From Saprospiraceae bacterium (GTDB lineage: Bacteria; Bacteroidota; Bacteroidia; Chitinophagales; Saprospiraceae): a DNA stretch of 39,181 nucleotides. Numbering within the stretch: position 1 is the first letter of the stretch; the number at the start of each line of letters is the position of its first letter. The translations under genes were made by a program, and so were the position numbers. A model generated the notes under the pieces. It did no database searches and was not told the origin of the DNA. It saw only the letters and a list, made by a program, of their open reading frames with translations. The DNA lies in contig JALHQW010000006.1 in the NCBI GenBank assembly GCA_022841745.1, positions 1 to 39,181 of the forward strand, written 5' to 3'. Positions 1 to 7,572 of this stretch are shown in pieces.

Positions 1-22
1 CGAGTACAAGTCCAAAATCTTT

Positions 23-80
23 GGGTTCTTCATATGCCGCTACTTTTAGCGGCAAGTTAATGTTGATTAGAACCCTTTTT
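23..80 (+). terminator. Possible nested hairpin with T-run
   Basis: GGGTTCT at 23-29 pairs with AGAACCC at 69-75, followed directly by TTTTT (76-80). A perfect 7-bp hairpin (36-42 with 47-53) lies inside the loop. This would suit a terminator for a + strand gene entering from the left. Short open tails end at 49, 60 and 92 in the three + frames, and none is recognisable, so no gene end is called in bases 1-120. Confidence 0.3.
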
Positions 81-120
81 CAAATAACCTAATCTTCGAC
101 CTGCAATAGGTCAGTTATTG

Positions 121-162
121 ATAAAAAAAGACCAATAGCAATTGATAAAGCTATTGGTCTTT
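121..162 (-). terminator. Intrinsic terminator of the DUF4249-like gene
   Basis: A perfect 13-bp inverted repeat (127-139 with 150-162, 10-nt loop) is followed on the minus strand by a run of T. It starts 14 bases past the stop of the minus-strand lipoprotein gene. Stem plus U-run is the classic rho-independent arrangement. Confidence 0.85.
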
Positions 163-176
163 AAGGATGATTTATG

Positions 177-1178
177 TTAAAAGTTCAATTCCCTGGTTAG
201 GTACCCGGCTTTTAGGGAGTCACGGGTTTTATCGGTGAGTATCATGCCCAATTTTCTAAACTTGGTAATGGAACCGAATACCCCTTTGCCTTCGCTCATA
301 TTGGAGTAGGTAGGGATGTCCTGCGAGGCGGTTATACCAGTATTGGCAAGGCTGGCATTGATATAGTTCTTGACGTAGTCATCGCCGCCGATGATTTCGA
401 TGTCTATGCCAGTAAATACTCTTTTCAAAGTAGGGTCAACTGGGATGTTATTGGCTAGGTGGCGATAAAACTCCAAACCCGGTTTTTTCTGACTGAAGTT
501 AGGTGCACTGCTTTCCCGACGCAGGCCCTGCACCCAAGGCCATTTCACGGTATGGAAAGTTTGCTCAGCAGGATTGCTGCCGGGGTATTCCACGTAATTA
601 AAATAGAGGTTCACGTCAAAAATCGTGGCTGAATCGGGTGCCTGCCAAGCAATTTCGGTTTGAATAAATTCACTGCTCTCAAAACTGAAGCTTGCGCCCC
701 CTGGCTTGGAAAGTGCTATTTTGCCAAGTACAACAATATTGGAGGTGACCTCTGGCAGCCCGTTCCCCCTGTCAATCCTGATTCGGATTTGCTCATCTGG
801 CTTTAGCTTAATCTCAGCAGAGTCAAGACGGTACAGCCAATTGGGAGCGGTGGCAAAATCGCCCGAATCCCGTGGCAAGCCCCATAAATCGCCGTCCACC
901 CGCTGCATGTTGAATACTTGGCCATTGCTGACCCGTTCGAGGCTGACCTTGGCATCTTGGTAATAAATTGAGTCGGGGATCTTGGCAATTTCGGCGGCAT
1001 CCTCGCCATCGGTCAGAAATGCCCGCTCGACACGGACGTAAAGGGCATTGTCGTTGACGTCTATCAGCCCATAGGTAATGGGAATATCCTTCCACGGGGC
1101 GTTAATCTCAAAATCGTTTGAGCAGGAGAACTGAAGCGCCACTAAGTACAAAGCGGCCAGAATCAAAAGTTTTTTCAT
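177..1178 (-). CDS. DUF4249-like outer-membrane lipoprotein
   Basis: A 333-residue secreted lipoprotein of unknown function. The signal peptide ends in a Bacteroidota-type lipobox with the acylated Cys at residue 19 (QFSCSND), so anchoring in the outer membrane or periplasmic leaflet is expected. The segment after it (PWKDIPITYGLIDVNDNALY) resembles the start of the DUF4249 family, where a compact beta domain follows a statement-like GL(I/L)D motif. The C-terminal GVFGSITKFRK also fits that family. It stands alone, transcribed away from the sugar locus, with a -7 element 24 bases upstream and a strong terminator downstream. The family name is recognition by pattern only. Confidence 0.7.
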   Translation of the reverse strand: MKKLLILAALYLVALQFSCSNDFEINAPWKDIPITYGLIDVNDNALYVRVERAFLTDGEDAAEIAKIPDSIYYQDAKVSLERVSNGQVFNMQRVDGDLWGLPRDSGDFATAPNWLYRLDSAEIKLKPDEQIRIRIDRGNGLPEVTSNIVVLGKIALSKPGGASFSFESSEFIQTEIAWQAPDSATIFDVNLYFNYVEYPGSNPAEQTFHTVKWPWVQGLRRESSAPNFSQKKPGLEFYRHLANNIPVDPTLKRVFTGIDIEIIGGDDYVKNYINASLANTGITASQDIPTYSNMSEGKGVFGSITKFRKLGMILTDKTRDSLKAGYLTRELNF

Positions 1179-1201
1179 TACAGGAGAAAAATTTTAGGTT
1201 G

Positions 1202-1209
1202 CAAAGGTA
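1202..1209 (-). promoter_or_regulatory. -7 element TACCTTTG for the lipoprotein gene
   Basis: On the minus strand TACCTTTG matches the Bacteroidota -7 consensus TAnnTTTG, 24 bases before the ATG at 1178. No good -33 TTTG is visible at the usual spacing. Confidence 0.5.
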
Positions 1210-1292
1210 TTTTATTTGGCTCAACTCAGGAGCACATCCATTCATCCAAGTCTTTTGGATTGCACAAAAACGCTTTTTTTACCTGATTGAGG

Positions 1293-1403
1293 TCACTGCC
1301 CCACTCCACCATTGATCTTGGCCGCAACCTTATAAACCAATGTACTGTCGCAAGGAGCCTGTGCCAAAGCTGCGAGCGAGAAAAAAGCAATAGAGATATT
1401 CAA
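1293..1403 (-). pseudogene. Possible fragment of a secreted-protein gene
   Basis: The 1179-1519 spacer holds no confident gene. On the minus strand a 36-codon reading frame beginning with TTG encodes a signal-peptide-like stretch (AFFSLAALAQAPCDSTL) and stops after about 20 more residues. The frame is open further upstream but without ATG, to a TGA near 1475. It looks like the N-terminal remnant of an exported protein, but a chance frame cannot be excluded. Confidence 0.22.
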
Positions 1404-1519
1404 GTAACCACGAATAACGAAGTCAATTTTGAATTGAAAATTGATAGCGAGTTTTTGGATGCAATTTCAGCCCCAAAGTTTCCAAAGGTACTAATATTGC
1501 ATTTCACAAAAAACAGGAC

Positions 1520-3484
1520 ATGAAATACAACAACCTAATCATTGCGATTTGCTTTGCATTGTTCTCCTTGCTTGCCAATTCAGCCATTGCGCAGCAGCCC
1601 AATATCTACGACAACAACCCTGAGCAGCGCCTGCCCATCGGGATGGAAAAATCCAAACACCGCCACATTCCTGCCACGGGCGGCAAGGTGGACAAGGTGC
1701 GGGTGGAACCACCTTTCTGGTTCACGGGCATGGTGAACCCCATCCTCGAAGTGCTCATTTACGACCAAAACATCAAGGACTACGAGGTGAGCCTGATTAA
1801 CAATCAAGGCGTTGCACTCAAACAAGTCCACAAAGTACAGAACCCCAACTACCTGTTTGTGGAGCTGGAAATCGGCCCTGGTGCCAAGCCTGGCAGGTTC
1901 AATATTGTGCTCACGAAAGGCAAGGACAAAAAGACCTACCCGTATGAGCTTAAGACTAAAGTTGGCGGCCCCCAATCACCAATCACCAATAACTATTCCC
2001 TAAACTCCTCCGACTTCATCTACCTCATCATGCCCGACCGCTTTGCAAACGGCGACCCCAGCAACGACAGCTACCCGGACATGACACAGGTGGGCACCAA
2101 TCGCCAAAAGATGTACTTCCGTCACGGCGGCGATTTGCAAGGCGTCCTCAATCATCTTGATTACCTGACAGAACTCGGCGTGACGGCCCTTTGGCTAAAC
2201 CCCGTCATGGAGAACAACCAGCCATACGAGAGCTACCACGGCTATGCTGTCACCGATTTTTACAATATTGACAAGCGCTTTGGCAACAACGAACTTTACA
2301 AAAAACTCGTGGACGATTGCCATGCAAAGGGCATAAAAGTGGTGATGGACATCATCTTCAACCACAGTGGCGACCAGCATTGGTTCATCAAGGATTTGCC
2401 CGATGAAGACTGGGTTCACCAATGGCCAGAACTGACCAAGCCCGTGTATCGGGGTACCATCAACCACGACCCCTACCAGGCCGACTGGGACAAGGAGCGG
2501 GTGAGCAATGGCTGGTTCGACAACCACATGCCCGACCTCAACCAGCAGCATCCTCGCCTTGCTAACTACCTGATTCAGAACATTTTATGGTGGACTGCGT
2601 ACAGCGGGCAGGACGCCTACCGCATTGACACCTATTATTATCCTGACCAAAAATTCACCGCCGTCTGGGCCGAGCGCATGAAGGAGGAGTTCCCCAACGT
2701 GCTGCTATTCGGGGAGGTTTGGGTGGAAAACGTTTCAACCCTCGCCTACTACACCGCCGACAACGGCCTGAGCAAAGGGTTCAACTATCATCTGCCTTCG
2801 GCAAAGGACTTCCCCGTGATGTTCGCCCTCATGGATGCGCTCACGCAAAAAAACGATTGGCTGACCGGGGCGGTGCGCCTGTACATGACCCTCTCGCAGG
2901 ACTTCCTCTATGAAGACCCGAACCGCAACGTGCTCTTCCTCGACAACCACGACCTTAGCCGCTTCTACTCCTCCATGAACGAGGACTTGGACAAGCTGAA
3001 GGCGGGCTATAGTTTTATGATGACCACCCGTGGCATCCCCTCGCTGTACTATGGAACGGAAATCCTGCTCACGGGCTATACCAACCCCGACGGCAAGGTA
3101 CGCCAAGACTTCCCTGGTGGCTGGCCAGACGACCCCGTGAACAAGTTCTCTGCCGCTGGTCGGACGGACAAGGAGAACGATGCTATCAATTATTTCAAGA
3201 AATTGGCGAACTACCGGAAGGCAAACCCCGTATTGCACACGGGCAAGTTGACGCATTTCGTGCCAGAGGACGGCGTCTATGTCTATTTCCGCCACAACGC
3301 CGACAAGACGGTGATGTGCATCATGAACTGCAACGACGGCTCCAAGACCATCGCCACGAAACGCTTTGCCGAGCGGATGTTGGGCTTCACCAAAGCCAAG
3401 AACGTGATGACGGACGAGGTGCTGAACAGTTTGGAGAGCATCACGTTAGGACGCTATACGACGTTGGTGCTGGAGTTGCAGTAA
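1520..3484 (+). CDS. GH13 neopullulanase/cyclomaltodextrinase (SusA-like)
   Basis: Hydrolyses alpha-1,4-linked glucans or maltodextrins, most likely in the periplasm. The 654-residue protein has a signal peptide (cleavage near AIAQ-Q, residues 24-25). A cyclomaltodextrinase-type N-terminal beta domain follows (about 35-125, VEPPFWFTGM), then the GH13 barrel (about 150-555) and a C-terminal beta domain. The catalytic triad is visible: nucleophile D370 in YRIDTY, acid/base E399 in FGEVW and D478 in LDNHD. The NHSGDQHW and HGYAVTDFYNID motifs are typical of the SusA/neopullulanase group. Length is normal. It opens the utilisation locus but is separated from the other enzymes by two unrelated genes. 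A weak TAATATTG -7 candidate lies at 1492-1499. The exact substrate is not fixed by sequence. Confidence 0.93.
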   Translation: MKYNNLIIAICFALFSLLANSAIAQQPNIYDNNPEQRLPIGMEKSKHRHIPATGGKVDKVRVEPPFWFTGMVNPILEVLIYDQNIKDYEVSLINNQGVALKQVHKVQNPNYLFVELEIGPGAKPGRFNIVLTKGKDKKTYPYELKTKVGGPQSPITNNYSLNSSDFIYLIMPDRFANGDPSNDSYPDMTQVGTNRQKMYFRHGGDLQGVLNHLDYLTELGVTALWLNPVMENNQPYESYHGYAVTDFYNIDKRFGNNELYKKLVDDCHAKGIKVVMDIIFNHSGDQHWFIKDLPDEDWVHQWPELTKPVYRGTINHDPYQADWDKERVSNGWFDNHMPDLNQQHPRLANYLIQNILWWTAYSGQDAYRIDTYYYPDQKFTAVWAERMKEEFPNVLLFGEVWVENVSTLAYYTADNGLSKGFNYHLPSAKDFPVMFALMDALTQKNDWLTGAVRLYMTLSQDFLYEDPNRNVLFLDNHDLSRFYSSMNEDLDKLKAGYSFMMTTRGIPSLYYGTEILLTGYTNPDGKVRQDFPGGWPDDPVNKFSAAGRTDKENDAINYFKKLANYRKANPVLHTGKLTHFVPEDGVYVYFRHNADKTVMCIMNCNDGSKTIATKRFAERMLGFTKAKNVMTDEVLNSLESITLGRYTTLVLELQ

Positions 3485-3518
3485 AGGAAATGAGGAATTT
3501 CTGATACAAATTTTGCCA

Positions 3519-3610
3519 CTTTGTCATTCTGAAAGAAACCGTCCACGCCGTGAGGGTTGCCAACCATGATTGCCCTTACGACGTGGACGGTTTCTTTCAG
3601 AATGACAAAG
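3519..3610. repeat. Long perfect inverted repeat (29-bp arms)
   Basis: Arms 3519-3547 and 3582-3610 are perfectly complementary over 29 bp. Inside them CGTGAGGG and CCCTTACG add eight more pairs with one G-T wobble, so nearly the whole 92-bp block folds into one rod. There is no T-run and no open frame. The size and perfection exceed a normal terminator and suggest a MITE- or REP-like interspersed element, though it may also stop transcription after the GH13 gene. Confidence 0.75.
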
Positions 3611-3647
3611 CACATAGCCGTGCCTCGTAACAACCGTTTTAATTTAA

Positions 3648-4133
3648 ATGAAAAAGCTTTTCATTCCAACCATAGCCTTTGTGGTTTTATTACTCACGAA
3701 TTGCAAATCGGACAAGCCAACGCCGGAAGGGGGTGAAACCGAGTCCCCAACAACGGTGGAGGCTGTTACCAACGACAAGGCTGGGCTACGGATTTGCACT
3801 CAGGAACGGCTAAAGAACAGCGCCCATTGCTGCCCGGAAGACTTGCCAAAAATCTCCATTTTCGAAGCCAACAGCGTGCTGCACCTGACGGGCAGTTTTT
3901 CCGATTTGGCGGACAAGAATCCCACCATCACGGGCAACGTGCTTTGGGACACGGGCGAGAACTTCCCCACCCAACCCATCACCATGGTACGGGATACCAG
4001 TTTCGGCGAATCGTGCTACGTGGGCAAGATTCAACCCATCAATGGGGTGCAGTGGAAACTAAAAAAGTTCAAATTGCAAATACAGGTGGACGGGAAGCCT
4101 TATGCGGAGAAGGTGTTTGAGATGGATAGATGA
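3648..4133 (+). CDS. Lipoprotein sharing a domain with the next gene
   Basis: A 161-residue lipoprotein of unknown function. The signal peptide ends in LLTNC with acyl Cys at residue 19, followed by a Pro/Glu/Thr-rich linker (to about 45). One compact domain follows (about 46-160), beginning GLRICTQ and containing CCPEDLPKISIFEA. The same domain pattern (ICT, about 9-10 residues, C, then D, I-I-E and a closing Lys/Gly-rich strand ending VFEM/QFEI) recurs in the C-terminal half of the protein encoded at 4247-5098. The pair may therefore be functionally linked. Both genes lie between two carbohydrate enzymes without evident sugar motifs. The Cys residues may form disulfides (inference). Confidence 0.7.
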   Translation: MKKLFIPTIAFVVLLLTNCKSDKPTPEGGETESPTTVEAVTNDKAGLRICTQERLKNSAHCCPEDLPKISIFEANSVLHLTGSFSDLADKNPTITGNVLWDTGENFPTQPITMVRDTSFGESCYVGKIQPINGVQWKLKKFKLQIQVDGKPYAEKVFEMDR

Positions 4134-4136
4134 TGC

Positions 4137-4170
4137 GATTGCGGATTTGGGATTGCGGATTGCGGATTGG
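4137..4170. repeat. Short GATTGCGGAT direct repeats
   Basis: GATTGCGGAT occurs at 4137-4146 and 4151-4160, with a further TGCGGATT directly after. It is simple-repeat DNA in the spacer between the lipoprotein and the membrane protein genes. No function is seen. Confidence 0.5.
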
Positions 4171-4246
4171 GTAACTGCTAAATTGTCAATCAACTGCAAT
4201 TGAATCAAAATGAATTCAGGCTCGACAAAGGGCGTAATACATTCAA

Positions 4247-5098
4247 ATGAAACTGAAAAACAAGTCGAAGATAACCGCTTGGCTGGAGCAGTCGGAACTG
4301 GAATCGGTGTTGGCTGAACTCAAAAAGCAGCTAAACGCCCAATCGCCTTTACCAAAGGATTTGCTGAAAACCGCCACCAGTCTTTCGGCGCAACTCGAAA
4401 AACTGAAATCTGACAAACTCAAGGGCATCGTCACCTACCAAGAGGAGACCGTGGCCATGAACAAACTGCTAGACAATGTTCAGGAGTTTGTCCTCCTCAT
4501 CGAAACTGAACCTGGATCTGACGGTGGAGGCGGTAACCCACCGCCGCCAGAAAAAAGCAGCAATAAATGGTGGCTGGTAGTCCTTCCAATTTTGGCATTT
4601 GGAGGTTGGTGGTTGTTCATGCGGCAAGGGCCTATTGAGGCCAAAATCAAGATATGCACCGCCGACAAAGTCGGCAACCTCAACTATTGCGAACAGGACA
4701 TGCAGCGCATCATACTTTCGGAAACATTGAAGGGCATCGTGGTCACTGCCGTATTTGAAGGAATGAATGATGGCGACCCGCTGATTAAGGGCGATTTGAA
4801 AAAAATGAATGGCGACGACGTTCCAACCAAGAACATTCAATTGACTTTGCAGCCAAGTAATGTGGGCTACTTATCTGTCATCACCCCCGCTGATGGTTAT
4901 TCTTGGGATGCAGACAATTATGTGTTAAGACTCATTTACAAAGGCGAGGTGATTGGTGAAAAACAGTTTGAAATCTTTGCATTGCAAAACATTACCCCAA
5001 CCGATACCGAATTATTACCCTTCGATTCCATAAGGCCGAAGCAGGAGAACCAGACATTGGACAGGGTTTCCAAATTGCTTGAAGGACAAGGCAATTAA
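4247..5098 (+). CDS. EAD-like domain, TM segment and exported sensor-like domain
   Basis: A 283-residue single-pass membrane protein. Residues 8-87 form a helical domain resembling effector-associated domain 11: a weakly conserved helix, then a leucine-rich helix with KLKGIVTYQEE and a last helix ending LLIE. EADs are adaptor domains known from bacterial conflict (NLR-like and caspase-associated) systems. A Gly/Pro linker (90-101) leads to one TM helix (about 107-125). A domain of about 115 residues (130-245) then matches the preceding lipoprotein in pattern (KICTADK, C, D, IILSE). The likely topology is EAD in the cytoplasm and the shared domain in the periplasm (inference). No effector or NTPase partner is seen nearby. 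It ends 35 bases before the PF10091 gene, so co-transcription is possible. Confidence 0.6.
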   Translation: MKLKNKSKITAWLEQSELESVLAELKKQLNAQSPLPKDLLKTATSLSAQLEKLKSDKLKGIVTYQEETVAMNKLLDNVQEFVLLIETEPGSDGGGGNPPPPEKSSNKWWLVVLPILAFGGWWLFMRQGPIEAKIKICTADKVGNLNYCEQDMQRIILSETLKGIVVTAVFEGMNDGDPLIKGDLKKMNGDDVPTKNIQLTLQPSNVGYLSVITPADGYSWDADNYVLRLIYKGEVIGEKQFEIFALQNITPTDTELLPFDSIRPKQENQTLDRVSKLLEGQGN

Positions 5099-5133
5099 TT
5101 CTGGCACCGCCAATAAAAATACAACTTGTAGCT

Positions 5134-6477
5134 ATGTACAAACTTGCCTGCCTCCTCCCCTTGTTGTTTATTGGTGCTTGCGCAACAAAGCAACCAACCA
5201 TTGCGCAGCAACCAGCCAAAACCTCACAACTCACTGATGACGAGCTGTTTAAGCTCGTACAGCAGCGCACCTTCCAATACTTCTACGAAGGTGCAGAACC
5301 CAACTCCAAGCTGGCCTGCGAGCGCATCCATTTGGATGGCGTCTATCCCGACAACGACCGGCACGTGGTCACCACGGGCGGCACGGGCTTCGGGCTGATG
5401 GCCATTTTGGTGGGCATCGAGCGGGGCTTTATCACCCGGCAGCAGGGGTTTGAGCACTTGAGCGAAATGGTCAATTTCTTGGAAAAAGCCGACCGATTTC
5501 ATGGCGTCTGGCCACATTGGCTGGATGGGCGCACGGGCAAGGTGGTGCCGTTCGGTTCCGATGACGATGGCGGCGACCTCGTCGAAACGAGCTTCCTCGT
5601 GCAGGGCATGCTCTGCGTACGCCAGTATTTCAAGGATGGAAATGCAGTGGAAAAAGCCCTCGCCGCCAAGCTCGACAAGCTGTGGCGGGAAGTGGAATGG
5701 GACTGGCACCGTGGCCCCAAGCAAGAGGACGTGCTATTATGGCATTGGTCGCCGAAGCATGCCTGGAAGATGAACTTTCGCATACGGGGTTGGAACGAGT
5801 GCTTGATTACTTATGTGCTGGCGGGTTGCTCACCCACGCATGGCGTACCTGCTTCCGTTTACCATGAGGGCTGGGCCGAGGGCGGCAAAATCAAGGGTGG
5901 GCCAAAAGCCTATGGCCGCCAGCTGGGGCTGCGCCACCAAGGCCGCAGCGTGTCGGGCGGGCCGCTGTTCTGGTCGCACTACTCGTTCCTCGGTCTCGAC
6001 CCCCGCCAGCTAAAAGACCGATATGCCAATTACTGGCAAGAATGCGTGAACCATACGCTCATCAATTACGATCATTGCGTGGCCAACCCACGGCGCTTCG
6101 CAGGCTATGGCCCCAAGTGCTGGGGCCTCACGGCCAGCTATTCCACCAATTTCTACGCAGCGCATTGCCCGGAGGAAGACCTCGGCGTCATTTCGCCAAC
6201 GGCGGCACTGTCCTCGTTCCCCTACACGCCGAAGGAGAGCATGGCCGCCATGCGGCATTTCCACGATGACCTTGGCGGGGCGTTATTCGGCAAATACGGC
6301 TTCTACGATGCCTTCAACCAGCATGTGGATTATTTCCCTCGCCGATACCTTGCCATTGACCAAGGCCCCATTGTGGTGATGATGGAAAACCAGCGAACGG
6401 GGCTGCTTTGGCGGCTTTTTATGTCGTGCCCGGAGGTGAAGGAGGGGTTGGAGAAGATGGGGTTTGAGCAAGGTTAA
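5134..6477 (+). CDS. PF10091 glucoamylase-family lipoprotein (GH144-like)
   Basis: A 447-residue lipoprotein (LLFIGAC, acyl Cys16) with one alpha/alpha barrel belonging to the PF10091 family. Family hallmarks are seen at about 35-60 (LVQQRTFQYFYEGA), 255-330 (FWSHYSFLGLDPRQLKD, then NYDHC and GYGPKCWGLTAS) and 345-420 (GVISPTAALSSFPYTP, then GKYGFYDAF). PF10091 includes GH144 endo-beta-1,2-glucanases from Bacteroidota, so beta-1,2-glucan or a related beta-glucan is the best-supported substrate class. The name glucoamylase is historical. It acts at the cell surface or in the periplasm. The gene follows the EAD-like gene by 35 bases and converges on the AraC gene. Specificity within the family is not decided. 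Confidence 0.85.
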   Translation: MYKLACLLPLLFIGACATKQPTIAQQPAKTSQLTDDELFKLVQQRTFQYFYEGAEPNSKLACERIHLDGVYPDNDRHVVTTGGTGFGLMAILVGIERGFITRQQGFEHLSEMVNFLEKADRFHGVWPHWLDGRTGKVVPFGSDDDGGDLVETSFLVQGMLCVRQYFKDGNAVEKALAAKLDKLWREVEWDWHRGPKQEDVLLWHWSPKHAWKMNFRIRGWNECLITYVLAGCSPTHGVPASVYHEGWAEGGKIKGGPKAYGRQLGLRHQGRSVSGGPLFWSHYSFLGLDPRQLKDRYANYWQECVNHTLINYDHCVANPRRFAGYGPKCWGLTASYSTNFYAAHCPEEDLGVISPTAALSSFPYTPKESMAAMRHFHDDLGGALFGKYGFYDAFNQHVDYFPRRYLAIDQGPIVVMMENQRTGLLWRLFMSCPEVKEGLEKMGFEQG

Positions 6478-6501
6478 GCACAGATAATTTACTGTCACTT
6501 C

Positions 6502-7479
6502 TCAACAATGCAACAGCTTCGTCGAATAAGCCTTTGGTTCCACCACCCCTTGCCCATCCATTTTTGATGGCAAAAACTGCCAAGGCGTTACCTGCTTAGT
6601 CCAATCGAAATCATTTTTCTCAAGGTAGCGCTTGCGGTAGTCCACCGGTGTGCAGGAGCGGTATTTCTTGAACAGGCGGTTGAAATTGGCGAGGTTGTTA
6701 AAACCCGATTTCACACAAATCTGAGCGACCGTATCGTCTGTATCCAACAGGAGTTTGCAGGCATTGCCTACCCTCAGGTCAACGAGAAATTGCGTGAAGC
6801 TCCGAAAGGCGTATTTATGGAAGAAATGGCTGAACGCCGATTCGCTCATGTTCACTTGCGAGGCCACGTCGGCGATTTTAAGGGTGGGGTCAGTGTAGTG
6901 CTTGAGGATATAAGCATACGCCACTTGAATGCGGTTGCTCTCTGATCGGAGCGCCTTCGGCGAAAACGCCTCGCTCGCCAGCGGGGTCACCTCCGTGGAG
7001 TTGGACAGCAGGTCGAGCAATTGAAAAAACTGGATAATATTGGCAAATCCCTGATCTTTCGTCAGGCTCACCATCAGGCACATCGCCTCCTCAAAGGTCT
7101 TTCCATGGAACTTGATGCCCCGGCTGGCGTCTTTCAGTAGTTGGCGGATTTTGAAGAAACGCTCCTTCTGGAACATCTGCCCGCTGAACAAGTCCATCGC
7201 AAATTGGATGGTGATGACCCGATAATGCTGCCCACTATCTTGCATGGCTTGGTCGCCGTCCCATTTATGGTAGAGGTAGGGGCCGAGCAACGCCAAATCA
7301 TAGTCGGTGTAGCGCTCCGTCGAGTCGCCAACGATGCGGGTGCCTGAGATGCCCGCTATGAGGTTCAACTCGTATTCTGGGTGGTTGTGCAGCGGGTAGT
7401 CGAAGCCATTGCTGACTGAGTCAAGCACCACGAAGATGTCTTGCTGCTTGAGGGGAGTGATTTCACGGAAGATATTCAT
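6502..7479 (-). CDS. AraC-family regulator of the sugar locus
   Basis: A 325-residue one-component activator. A cupin-like sensor domain lies at about 1-110 (YPLHNHPEYELNLI) and a double helix-turn-helix AraC DNA-binding domain at about 195-290 (IADVASQVNMSESAFSHFFH, then VAQICVKSGFNNLANFNRLF). I chose the ATG at 7479; a GTG two codons upstream is in frame. It is divergent from susC across 93 bp, and the spacer contains a pair of 21-bp-spaced half-sites typical of AraC-type operators. Related half-site pairs precede the genes at 14711 and, more weakly, at 11934. This is the likely local regulator responding to a sugar; the ligand is unknown. Confidence 0.88.
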   Translation of the reverse strand: MNIFREITPLKQQDIFVVLDSVSNGFDYPLHNHPEYELNLIAGISGTRIVGDSTERYTDYDLALLGPYLYHKWDGDQAMQDSGQHYRVITIQFAMDLFSGQMFQKERFFKIRQLLKDASRGIKFHGKTFEEAMCLMVSLTKDQGFANIIQFFQLLDLLSNSTEVTPLASEAFSPKALRSESNRIQVAYAYILKHYTDPTLKIADVASQVNMSESAFSHFFHKYAFRSFTQFLVDLRVGNACKLLLDTDDTVAQICVKSGFNNLANFNRLFKKYRSCTPVDYRKRYLEKNDFDWTKQVTPWQFLPSKMDGQGVVEPKAYSTKLLHC

Positions 7480-7482
7480 GCT

Positions 7483-7546
7483 CACGAAAGTACATCTCTT
7501 TCACTTTATAATACCATGAATGAGAACAACTATGTCTGACATTTGC
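7483..7546 (+). promoter_or_regulatory. AraC-type operator and promoter of susC
   Basis: Half-sites CACGAAAGTACATC (7483-7496) and CTTTATAATACCAT (7504-7517) start 21 bp apart. They are followed after 24 bases by TTTG (7542-7545) within TGACATTTGC, a -7-like element. The proximal half-site, the 33-bp offset and the -7 are repeated upstream of the 14711 gene. No -33 TTTG is present, which fits an activator-dependent promoter. Confidence 0.65.
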
Positions 7547-7572
7547 AAAACCGAATAAAATCACCACCTGCC

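Noticed and set aside
1481-1494. TCCAAAGGTACTAA as an AraC half-site before GH13
   Set aside because: It matches only 8 of 14 positions, has no paired copy and no -7 at the expected offset.
1287-1523. 78-codon + frame before the GH13 gene
   Set aside because: No recognisable motif or ribosome-site support, and it overlaps the start of the GH13 gene.
3519-3610. Integron attC site or CRISPR repeat
   Set aside because: No integrase, no spaced repeat series and no attC core bases; a single long hairpin only.
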